Below are positions 1 to 6,088 of a stretch of DNA of 7,734 nt, piece by piece. The notes below the pieces were generated by a model that ran no database searches, was not told the origin of the DNA, and saw only the letters and a program-made list of their open reading frames with translations. The first letter of the stretch is position 1. Every line of letters begins with the position of its first letter. Source of the DNA: Candidatus Blautia equi (GTDB taxonomy: Bacteria > Bacillota > Clostridia > Lachnospirales > Lachnospiraceae); NCBI GenBank assembly GCA_018064695.1, contig JAGHUU010000272.1:1-7734 (forward strand), read 5' to 3'. Position numbers and translations under genes: made by a program.

Positions 1-271
1 TATAATCGCCCTCCACAAATGTCACAGGATGCTGCATGGGAAGTTCTTTTATGAGGCGCTTAATCTCCTCCACGCGCTTCTCATACTCGGCAGGCGGGTT
101 AATATTGGGATTATAGAAGAAATCTGTGATGTCGAAATACTTAGACAGATACTCAAAAACATAGCTGCTGCAGGGTGCGCAGCAGCTATGCAGAAACAGT
201 CTTGGTACCTTCTCTTCTCTTTCACAGGTCTCAATGATCTTTTCCAGTTCTTTCTGATAATTGCGGTTCAA
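1..271 (-). CDS. queH: Epoxyqueuosine reductase QueH (N-terminal 90 codons; 3' end outside window)
   Basis: QueH (DUF208 family) reduces epoxyqueuosine to queuosine, the last step in making the wobble-base modification of GUN-anticodon tRNAs, and acts in the cytosol. The visible protein begins with a basic/acidic helix (residues 2-21). It then has the family hallmark FLHSCCAPCSSY at residues 26-37, with the adjacent pair C30-C31 plus C34, followed by FFYNPNINP and an EYEKR segment. Family knowledge: the adjacent cysteines belong to the Fe-S/metal active site; the other conserved cysteines would lie beyond the window. The start is TTG at 271, because there is no ATG or GTG in frame between the upstream in-frame TGA and the Cys motif and an AAGGAG site sits 7 nt ahead. 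It follows the aminopeptidase stop by 24 nt with no terminator between, so the two are probably co-transcribed. It is not QueG, which is a larger, cobalamin-dependent protein. The reading is open to the window edge. Confidence 0.9.
   Translation of the reverse strand, partial: MNRNYQKELEKIIETCEREEKVPRLFLHSCCAPCSSYVFEYLSKYFDITDFFYNPNINPPAEYEKRVEEIKRLIKELPMQHPVTFVEGDY
160..190 (-). repeat. 12-bp perfect inverted repeat inside queH, over the catalytic Cys codons
   Basis: Read on the plus strand, CATAGCTGCTGC (160-171) is followed by a 7-nt loop (172-178) and its exact reverse complement GCAGCAGCTATG (179-190). It coincides with the codons for H28 to Y37 of QueH, including C30, C31 and C34. In mRNA it would form a stable stem-loop starting about 80 nt after the start codon. 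It may be a by-product of encoding Ser/Cys-rich residues with AGC and TGC. No T-tract follows, so it is not a terminator. Confidence 0.6.
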
Positions 272-278
272 GACAGTA

Positions 279-284
279 CTCCTT
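279..284 (-). promoter_or_regulatory. Ribosome binding site that fixes the TTG start of queH
   Basis: AAGGAG lies 7 nt before TTG at 271. The same frame meets a TGA a few codons further upstream with no ATG or GTG between, so this site and the TTG together define the start. Confidence 0.75.
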
Positions 285-295
285 TTTATTTCAGA

Positions 296-2086
296 TCAGA
301 TGGCTGCGGTGACCTCTGCAAGCCATGCCTTCTCTTCCTCCTCAAGGTATGGGGAGATGGTCTCATATACCTGCTCATGATAAGCGTTCAGGACCTTCTT
401 CTCACGGGTATTCAGAAGAGACGGTTCAATTCCCTCAATATCAAAAGGAACCATGGTGAGGGTCTCAAAGCTCATATACTGACCGTACTCGGTGGCCTCT
501 TCCTTCTGGCAGACCATCATGTTCTCATGGCGAATGCCGAAGGCACCGGCTTTATAATATCCCGGCTCGTTGGAGGTGAGCATACCTTCCTCAAAGACAG
601 TTACAGGGCCGTGGCCCGGAAGATGTTTCCAGCGCACGCTGTTTGGTCCCTCATGCACGCTTAAAATATAACCTACACCGTGTCCGGTTCCGTGGTTATA
701 ATCTTCTCCGATCTCCCAGAGCGGTGCCTTGGCAAGGATATCCAGGTTGATGCCGGTACATCCATGACGGAATTTCACAGCGCCAAGGTTCAGGTTTCCG
801 CGAAGAACACGGGTGAAATACTCTTTTTCTTCCTCCGTCACGGGACCAAGCACTACGGTTCTGGTGATATCGGTGGATCCCTCCAGATAATGACCGCCTG
901 TATCGCAGAGCACCATGCCTTTAGCCTGGAATGGCACATCGGATTCCTCTGTTGGGGAATAGTGAATGATGGCTGCATGCGGTCCGTATGCGATGATCGG
1001 ATCAAAGCTCTCCTCTAAGAATCCCTTCTGTGCTTTTCGGAACTCCAGAAGCTTTTCAGCTGCACTGAGCTCTGTGATTTCTGTTTTTCCAACATTCTTT
1101 TTCATCCAGTAGATGAACTTTGTTACAGCCACACCGTCTTTTATGTGGGCGTCGCGCTCATGCTGGATCTCCACACTGTTTTTGATGGCCTTTGGCATCT
1201 GTGTCAGGTTCATCCCGTCCTTTACGGATACACCGCCTGGAATGGCGGATAACAGGGCATCGTTCAGTTTATTTTTATCCACGAGAACCGTAATTCCCTG
1301 TGGAAGTTCTTTCACGTATTCGTATACAGCGTTATATGGCATCAGCTCAATGCCATCTTCTGTAAGGTTGTTTTTGATTTCCTCAGAAAATACTGTTTCA
1401 TTTACAAAAAGCACCAGTTTTTCCTGCGTCATATATAAATAAGATAATACGACAGGACAGCAATGAATATCGTTTCCGCGGATATTTAAGAGCCAGTTGA
1501 TATCCTCAAGAGCAGATAGCAGGAAACCGTCGCATCCGGCAGTTTTCATTGCCTCCCGGATCTCTGCGATCTTATCCACGCGGAGCTTACCGCTCCACTC
1601 CTCGGAGAGCTCAAAGGCAGGCTCTGCGGAAAGGGCTGGTCTGTCCTCCCAGATCTCGCCAATAAGATCCATCTCTGTCTCCACTTTTACATTCTTCTTA
1701 GCCATGATAGCCTTGATATCCTCTGCCTTCTTGGCAGCCATAACACGGCCGTCGTAGGCAAGGGTCATGCCCTCAGAAAGCTTCTCTTTCAGAAATTCAT
1801 TTACAGTAGGTACTCCAGGTTCAGCCATCTTATAAAGCTCTACGCCTGTCCCTTTCAGCTGCATACCTGCCTGCAGGAAATATCTGCCGTCGGTCCAGAG
1901 ACCGGCCTCCTCCATAAGGATCACAGCAGTTCCGGCAGAACCGGTGAAGCCTGTGATATATTTTCTGCATTTAAAATAATCGCCTACATACTCGGAACAG
2001 TGAAAATCGTCTGTCGGTACCAGGTATGCGTCAATGCTTCTCTCCTTCATGATAGAACGAAGGCGTGCTAATCTCTCCTGTATCAT
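296..2086 (-). CDS. Xaa-Pro aminopeptidase (aminopeptidase P, peptidase family M24)
   Basis: This cytosolic metallopeptidase removes the N-terminal residue from peptides whose second residue is proline. The 596-residue protein matches the long, three-domain aminopeptidase P type. It has two creatinase-like N-terminal domains (about 1-130 and 165-300), a pita-bread M24 catalytic domain (about 310-525) and a C-terminal extension to 596. The five metal ligands are all visible: D395 (CDTGG), D406 (STDITRT), H469 (NHGTGHGVG), E507 (SNEPGYY) and E521 (RHENM). H375 (IIHYSP) and H478 (VHEGP) are the usual substrate-binding histidines. I chose ATG at 2086, which has GGAG 7 nt upstream; the frame could extend to a GTG at 2107 (adding MMRWRGI), but that start is less well placed and lies outside the conserved N terminus. 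The gene has its own promoter after the oppA terminator and is followed 24 nt later by queH. With the peptide importer next door, the natural role is hydrolysis of imported peptides. All catalytic residues are intact, so it should be active. Confidence 0.95.
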   Translation of the reverse strand: MIQERLARLRSIMKERSIDAYLVPTDDFHCSEYVGDYFKCRKYITGFTGSAGTAVILMEEAGLWTDGRYFLQAGMQLKGTGVELYKMAEPGVPTVNEFLKEKLSEGMTLAYDGRVMAAKKAEDIKAIMAKKNVKVETEMDLIGEIWEDRPALSAEPAFELSEEWSGKLRVDKIAEIREAMKTAGCDGFLLSALEDINWLLNIRGNDIHCCPVVLSYLYMTQEKLVLFVNETVFSEEIKNNLTEDGIELMPYNAVYEYVKELPQGITVLVDKNKLNDALLSAIPGGVSVKDGMNLTQMPKAIKNSVEIQHERDAHIKDGVAVTKFIYWMKKNVGKTEITELSAAEKLLEFRKAQKGFLEESFDPIIAYGPHAAIIHYSPTEESDVPFQAKGMVLCDTGGHYLEGSTDITRTVVLGPVTEEEKEYFTRVLRGNLNLGAVKFRHGCTGINLDILAKAPLWEIGEDYNHGTGHGVGYILSVHEGPNSVRWKHLPGHGPVTVFEEGMLTSNEPGYYKAGAFGIRHENMMVCQKEEATEYGQYMSFETLTMVPFDIEGIEPSLLNTREKKVLNAYHEQVYETISPYLEEEEKAWLAEVTAAI

Positions 2087-2093
2087 GATTCCT

Positions 2094-2097
2094 CTCC
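2094..2097 (-). promoter_or_regulatory. Ribosome binding site deciding the aminopeptidase start
   Basis: GGAG ends 7 nt before ATG at 2086. The longer GTG-initiated version (2107) would place this site inside the coding sequence, so the shorter start is preferred. Confidence 0.6.
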
Positions 2098-2120
2098 ATC
2101 TCATCACATCGTTAGTATTT

Positions 2121-2143
2121 GCATGAACAGCCCCTGTTCACGC
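2121..2143 (-). promoter_or_regulatory. Inverted repeat at the 5' end of the aminopeptidase-queH leader (operator or leader hairpin)
   Basis: On the minus strand TGAACAG-GGG-CTGTTCA is a perfect 7-bp inverted repeat with a 3-nt centre. It extends outwards by one G-U and two G-C pairs in RNA to a 10-bp stem. It starts within a base or two of the transcription start predicted from the TATAAT at 2151-2156. No T-tract follows, so it is not a terminator. It could be a repressor operator covering +1 or a 5' stabilising hairpin; the sequence does not decide between them. Confidence 0.5.
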
Positions 2144-2150
2144 GCTATCC

Positions 2151-2159
2151 ATTATAGCA
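2151..2159 (-). promoter_or_regulatory. Extended -10 promoter for the aminopeptidase-queH unit
   Basis: The minus strand reads TGCTATAAT: a perfect TATAAT (2156-2151) with the TG of an extended -10 element one base before it. No good -35 is found 16-18 bp upstream, where the T-tract and stem of the oppA terminator lie. Extended -10 promoters can work without a -35. The predicted start is about 2144, giving a leader of nearly 60 nt before ATG at 2086. Confidence 0.6.
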
Positions 2160-2168
2160 AAACGGGAC

Positions 2169-2201
2169 AAAAAAAGAAAGGCACAGTTAAACTGTGCCTT
2201 T
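2169..2201 (-). terminator. Rho-independent terminator after oppA
   Basis: On the minus strand AAAGGCACAGT and ACTGTGCCTTT form an 11-bp perfect stem with a 3-nt loop (2177-2201). It is followed by C and then seven T residues (2175-2169). It begins 26 nt after the oppA stop at 2228. No T-run lies on the other side, so it works in the oppA direction only. It separates the opp transcript from the aminopeptidase-queH unit. Confidence 0.88.
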
Positions 2202-2227
2202 CCCATATTAGCTTTTATACGGTCAGA

Positions 2228-3843
2228 TTACTCTGCGATGTCTGCGTACATGAAGTACCAGTATCCGTATGCGGAATGCCAGGAACCGGTGATAGCCGGG
2301 CTCTGCAGATAGAAGTCATTGTAATATGCAAGTGGGCAGCATCCGTTCTCTGCCATAAGGATATCCTCTGCCTCGTGAAGAGCTGCGGAACGCTCAGCTG
2401 CATCAGTAGTGGTAGCGGAAAGCTCCATAGCTGCATCAAATGCCTCGTTGGAGAAGTTACCATCGTTGTTACCGTTGGTGGTTACAAGAAGTCCAAGCAT
2501 GTTGGATGGATCTGCATAGTCACCTACCCAACCGTTACGAGCGATCTCGAAATCGCCGGAACGACGCATTGGGGTGAAGGAAGACCACTCTACGATCTCA
2601 ACCTCAAGGGTAACACCGATCTCTTTCCATGCCTCCTGAAGGTACTCAGCTACTGCTCTGTGGTATCCGGCATCGTTGGTGGTGTAGTGAAGAACAGGAA
2701 GTCCCTCGCCGTCTGGGTAACCAGCCTCAGCAAGAGCTGCCTTAGCGCCCTCGATATCAGCTGCAGTGCTCATGTATGGCTGTCCGCCGTTAGCGTTTGC
2801 CATGAACTCGGATCCGTCGGTATCCATCCAGCCTGGTCCCATGAAGTTTGGAGCTGGGCTGTAGGTTCCCTGCATCAGGGTGTTAGCTACGAACTCTCTG
2901 TCGATTGCAAGGTTCAGAGCTTTACGAACGTTTGCATCGTTAAGAGGCTCAACGTCGCAGTTGTAGGAAATGTAGTAGGTTCCGATGATTGCTCTACGAA
3001 GAAGTCTTCAGTACCAACAAGGCTTGGGATCTCCTCGGTAGGAACGTCTTTGATCATAAGAACCTCACCACTCTGGTATGCGCTGTATGCAGCATTAGCA
3101 TCCTCGATGAGGTTGAATTTGATGCTGCCAAGTTTGATAGCGTCTGCATTCCAGTAGTATGGGTTTTTGCTGAAGGTGATGTGAGAACCTGGTACCCACT
3201 CGGTCATGTAGAATGGTCCGTTACAGATATAGGTCTCTGGCTCGATAGCCCATGCATCGCCGTTCTCCTCTACAGTTGCCTGCTGAACAGGGCTGAGGGT
3301 TGCGAATGCTGCAAGGCTGTCAAAGAAGGTACATGGGCTGGAAAGAACAACCTGGAAGGTCTTGTCATCTACTGCGGTAACAGCAAGTGCATCAAGATCT
3401 CCGTCGATAGCTGCCTCATAGCCCTCTACCATGCTGAGTACGGTCTCAGCATATGGAGCTGCGGTCTCAGGATCGCATACACGTTTCCAGCTGTATTCGA
3501 AATCAGCTGCGGTGAGGTCGGAACCGTCACACCATTTCAGACCGTCACGAAGGGTGAAAGTCCAGGTAAGACCATCCTCGGATACCTCATAGCTCTCTGC
3601 CTGTCCAGGAGCGATTTTGCCTTCCTCATCTACTACGAGTAAGCCCTCGAAAGAGTGAAGGATCATGGTTGCGCCGTCGATTGCACTGTTGATAGCCGGG
3701 TCAACGGTCTCTGGGTCAGGACCAACCTGTACGGAAAGCTCTTTACCCTCTGCTTCTTCAGCAACGGTAGTCATAACAGTACCGGTAACCATGGTAGCTG
3801 TTAATGCTGCTGCGAGTACTACGCTTAATACTCTCTTTTTCAT
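2228..3843 (-). pseudogene. oppA: Oligopeptide ABC transporter substrate-binding protein OppA, interrupted by one frameshift
   Basis: This is the extracytoplasmic receptor (SBP_bac_5 family, cluster C) that captures peptides for the OppBCDF complex. The start at 3843 has AAGGAGG 9 nt upstream. Residues 1-28 form a signal peptide (basic MKKR, then a hydrophobic stretch) with a plausible TVA/EE cleavage. There is no lipobox cysteine, unusual for a Gram-positive binding protein. The family pattern is clear: TWTFTLRDGLKWCDG then ADFEYSWKR at about 93-121, CNGPFYMTEW at 207-216, NPYYWN at 227-232. The first frame runs through DFFVE (residue 284) and then breaks, ending at a TGA at 2914. The continuation IIGTYYISYN, NDANVRKALNLAIDR, MQGTYSPAPNF to a TAA at 2228 is in another frame. 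Restoring one base near 2991 gives a normal 538-residue OppA. No start codon with a ribosome site serves the second half; its first ATG is at 2875. A recent mutation or a sequencing/assembly error is possible. Peptide specificity cannot be read from the sequence. Confidence 0.9.
2986..2997 (-). other. Single-base frameshift site in oppA
   Basis: The minus-strand bases GTA GAG CAATCATC lie where the protein changes frame. Adding one C after GAG gives GTA GAG CCA ATC ATC, coding VEPII and leading straight into the conserved GTYYISYN. The second frame is closed by a TGA at 3008-3010, so the shift must lie between about 3007 and 2914, and conservation places it here. I see no X XXY YYZ slippery heptamer, so a programmed shift is not supported. 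Confidence 0.8.
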
Positions 3844-3878
3844 GAGTGTTTTCCTCCTTGAAAATGATTTTTATATGC

Positions 3879-3893
3879 ACAGTTCGTAACTGT
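3879..3893 (-). promoter_or_regulatory. Small inverted repeat in the oppA leader
   Basis: ACAGTT-ACG-AACTGT is a perfect 6-bp inverted repeat in the 5' leader of oppA. Flanking TATG and CATA could extend it past a small internal loop. It lies between the predicted transcription start (about 3915) and the ribosome binding site (3853-3859), and leaves the latter free. It may be an mRNA-stabilising hairpin or a protein site; no function is proven. Confidence 0.4.
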
Positions 3894-3900
3894 TACATAC

Positions 3901-3915
3901 GGTCTTTAAAAAACC
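3901..3915 (-). promoter_or_regulatory. Near-palindrome at the predicted oppA transcription start
   Basis: The minus strand GGTTTTTTAAAGACC is a 15-bp near-palindrome with one mismatched pair per arm (T opposite G). It begins at the +1 expected from the -10 at 3922-3927, a position suited to a repressor. It is A/T-rich and could be fortuitous. Confidence 0.3.
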
Positions 3916-3921
3916 TAATAA

Positions 3922-3950
3922 AATATAACACCGACATCTTTTTTTGTCCA
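3922..3950 (-). promoter_or_regulatory. Promoter of oppA within the oppF-oppA spacer
   Basis: A -35 TGGACA (3950-3945, five of six to consensus) is separated by 17 bp from TATATT (3927-3922). The preceding TGT makes an extended -10. An AT-rich stretch lies upstream. The predicted start near 3915 gives a leader of about 72 nt ending in AAGGAGG (3853-3859) and ATG at 3843. The rest of the 183-nt spacer (3951-4026) holds no convincing terminator after oppF, so oppA probably also receives readthrough from the upstream opp genes. Confidence 0.72.
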
Positions 3951-4026
3951 GATTTTTAATGGGATATTCTATATCAATAATTTACCCTTTTTCAGCACAA
4001 ATCTATGATGCCGCGCCTGTCCCTCA

Positions 4027-5079
4027 TCAGTTCAGTTTTTCCAGATTGTGGCAGGCTACAAAGTGACCCTTGCTCACTTCTCTCCACTTCGGCACTTCTT
4101 TTGCACACTGCTCGGTGGCATATGGGCATCTGGTGCGGAAGCGGCATCCGCTAGGCGGGTTCAGCGGGCTAGGAACATCTCCCTGAAGGGCGATACGCTT
4201 GTTGGCTCTTGCCACCTTAGGATCAGCGATCGGGATGGCGGAGATCAGGCTTCTGGTATATGGATGCATGTTGTGGAAGATCAGCTCAAAGCTGTCTGCC
4301 AGCTCCACAAGCTTGCCAAGGTACATAACACCGATACGGTTGGAGATATGTTTTACTACGGAGAGATCATGTGCGATGAAGAGGTAGGTAAGACCCATCT
4401 CATTCTGCAGATCCTCAAACATATTTACGACCTGTGCCTGAATGGATACGTCCAGCGCGGAGATAGGCTCATCGCAGACGATGAACTTAGGATCTACAGC
4501 CAACGCACGGGCAATACCTACACGCTGTCTCTGTCCGCCGGAGAACTCGTGAGGATAGCGGTTTGCATGCTCGGAGTTCAGGCCTACGGTCTGGAGAAGC
4601 TTCTGGATTTTCTCGTATCTCTCCTGCTTGTTGGCAGCCAGTCCGTGAATGTCGATTGCCTCACCTACGATATCACCTACGGTCATACGTGGGTCAAGGG
4701 ATGCATACGGATCCTGGAATACGATCTGCATCTCGCGGCGGTATGGCTTCATATCCACTGCGGTCCTGGTTCCGTATACATAGTCTCCTCTCTCTTTAAT
4801 GTCATTGCCATTCTCATCCATCATAGGCACGTTTCCGCTGTCAAAGAGCACTTTGCCATCGTAAACGATACGGCCTTTTGTTGGCTGATAAAGCTGAAGC
4901 AGGGTACGTCCAGTGGTAGTCTTTCCACAGCCGGACTCGCCTACGAGACCAAGTGTCTCACCTTTATTGATAAAGAAAGATACGTCGTCTACAGCCTGTA
5001 CGTATTTTTTGTTTTTTCCAAATCCGCCTGCAGGGAAATACTGGCAGAGATGCTCTACTTTCAGAAGTTTGTCGCTCAT
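4027..5079 (-). CDS. oppF: Oligopeptide ABC transporter ATP-binding protein OppF
   Basis: This is the second ATPase of the peptide importer; it pairs with OppD on the cytoplasmic face of OppBC and drives transport by ATP hydrolysis. The 350-residue protein has Walker A GESGCGKT (47-54), Q-loop Q122 in FQDPYASLDP, signature FSGGQRQR (179-186), Walker B FIVCDEP (199-205) and H-loop H237. The peptide-transporter C-terminal domain follows, with NPPSGCRFRTRCP and cysteines C312, C318, C325 and C343. In this family such cysteines have been linked to a bound Fe-S cluster. Between the strand after Walker A and the Q-loop (about residues 80-106) there is an acidic, Asp/Asn/Gly-rich insertion of about 24 residues relative to E. 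coli OppF as I recall it. The ATG at 5079 overlaps the oppD stop in an ATGA, with AGGAGG upstream inside oppD, indicating translational coupling. DppF is an alternative name; Opp and Dpp ATPases are not separable by sequence alone. Confidence 0.95.
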   Translation of the reverse strand: MSDKLLKVEHLCQYFPAGGFGKNKKYVQAVDDVSFFINKGETLGLVGESGCGKTTTGRTLLQLYQPTKGRIVYDGKVLFDSGNVPMMDENGNDIKERGDYVYGTRTAVDMKPYRREMQIVFQDPYASLDPRMTVGDIVGEAIDIHGLAANKQERYEKIQKLLQTVGLNSEHANRYPHEFSGGQRQRVGIARALAVDPKFIVCDEPISALDVSIQAQVVNMFEDLQNEMGLTYLFIAHDLSVVKHISNRIGVMYLGKLVELADSFELIFHNMHPYTRSLISAIPIADPKVARANKRIALQGDVPSPLNPPSGCRFRTRCPYATEQCAKEVPKWREVSKGHFVACHNLEKLN

Positions 5080-6074
5080 TCTTTGGCTCCTCCTTCCATT
5101 TCTGCTTTCTGGTTCATCCAGCAGGATGCATAGTGCACATCACCAAAGTAGGTGACAGGCGCTTTCTCACGGAGACAGATCTGCATACAGTTATCGCAGC
5201 GGGATCCAAACGGACATCCCTTAGGTGGATTCAAAAGGTCCACAGGAGTTCCCTCGATTGGGATCAGACGCTCATGGGTCTGGCTGTCCATACGTGGGAT
5301 ACTGCGGATAAGGCCTTTGGTATACTCATGCTTTGGATTGTAGAAGATGTCATCGGTCTCACCGTACTCTACGATATGACCTGCATACATAACTGCAATG
5401 TGGTCACACATGCTGGCAACAACGCCCAGGTCATGGGTGATCATCATGATTGCCATACCAAGCTTTTCTTTCAGCTCCATCATAAGCTCAAGGATCTGTG
5501 CCTGAATGGTAACATCCAGCGCGGTGGTAGGCTCATCTGCGATGAGAAGCTTTGGCTCACATGCAAGTGCGATAGCGATCATAACACGCTGTCTCATACC
5601 GCCGGAGAGCTCGTGAGGATACTGTTTCAGACGCTTTTTAGGCTCGTTGATACCTACCAGGGTAAGAAGCTCCTCTGCTCTCGCCTGGATCTCCTGTTTA
5701 TTCTTGTTGGTATGAAGCTTTAATACCTCGCGGATCTGGTTTCCGATGGTATAAACAGGATTTAAGCTGGTCATAGGATCCTGGAAAATGATGGCTACTT
5801 CGTTTCCGCGCATCTTCTGGAAATCCTTCTCGGTCATGTCGTTGATGTGATGACCGTTAAAATCAAGGGAACCGCCCATCAGCTTACCAGGGTAAGCGGT
5901 AAGTCCCATAAGGGAGTATGCGGTTACGGATTTACCGGAACCACTCTCTCCTACGATACCAAGAACTTCTCCCTCTTTGATATGGAAGTTTACGTCATTT
6001 AATGCTTTTACTTCACCTACAGGAGTGAAGAAAGAGAGTCTTTCATGTTCGATCTTTACTAAATAATCACTCAT
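5076..6074 (-). CDS. oppD: Oligopeptide ABC transporter ATP-binding protein OppD
   Basis: This is the first ATPase of the peptide importer and the partner of OppF. The 332-residue protein has all nucleotide-binding motifs: Walker A GESGSGKS (42-49), Q-loop Q98 in FQDPMTSLNP, signature LSGGMRQR (156-163), Walker B LLIADEP (176-182) and H-loop H214 in THD. The C-terminal oligopeptide-transporter domain is present, with NPPKGCPFGSRCDNC and cysteines C287, C293, C296, C300 and C318, the arrangement associated with Fe-S binding in related ATPases. The start at 6074 has AAGGAGGG about 8 nt upstream and lies 14 nt after the oppC stop; the end overlaps oppF by 4 nt. The length is normal and nothing is missing. 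Order and spacing put it in the oppBCDF unit. It could equally be named DppD. Confidence 0.95.
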   Translation of the reverse strand: MSDYLVKIEHERLSFFTPVGEVKALNDVNFHIKEGEVLGIVGESGSGKSVTAYSLMGLTAYPGKLMGGSLDFNGHHINDMTEKDFQKMRGNEVAIIFQDPMTSLNPVYTIGNQIREVLKLHTNKNKQEIQARAEELLTLVGINEPKKRLKQYPHELSGGMRQRVMIAIALACEPKLLIADEPTTALDVTIQAQILELMMELKEKLGMAIMMITHDLGVVASMCDHIAVMYAGHIVEYGETDDIFYNPKHEYTKGLIRSIPRMDSQTHERLIPIEGTPVDLLNPPKGCPFGSRCDNCMQICLREKAPVTYFGDVHYASCWMNQKAEMEGGAKE

Positions 6075-6088
6075 CTTTATCTCCCTCC

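Noticed and set aside
29..664. Open frame on the plus strand of 211 codons, and other plus-strand frames across the window up to 361 codons (4048-5133)
   Set aside because: They lie antisense to well-recognised genes, have no ribosome binding sites and show no recognisable protein families. Their length follows from the codon use of the real genes.
2124..2140. Possible LexA (SOS) box, because of GAAC and GTTC in the aminopeptidase leader
   Set aside because: The Gram-positive LexA site has GAAC and GTTC separated by 4 nt; here they are 7 nt apart. No SOS gene is nearby.
2914..3007. Programmed ribosomal frameshift in oppA
   Set aside because: No slippery heptamer is seen in the overlap of the two frames, and binding proteins of this family are not known to use recoding. 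A lost base is simpler.
3853..3875. Possible CodY site in the oppA leader (ATTTTCAAGG)
   Set aside because: It matches only one half of the AATTTTCWGAAAATT consensus, and that half runs into the ribosome binding site. CodY control of opp is known in Firmicutes but this sequence does not support it.
3951..4026. Terminator after oppF
   Set aside because: No stable GC-rich stem followed by a T-tract is seen on the minus strand; GATAT-AGA-ATATC at 3963-3975 is weak and AT-only apart from its ends.
4431..5535. Similar DNA stretches in oppD and oppF (around 4431-4474 and 5491-5535) as a direct repeat
   Set aside because: They encode the shared Walker B and D-loop region DEP-ALDV-IQAQ of paralogous ATPases, so family conservation explains them.
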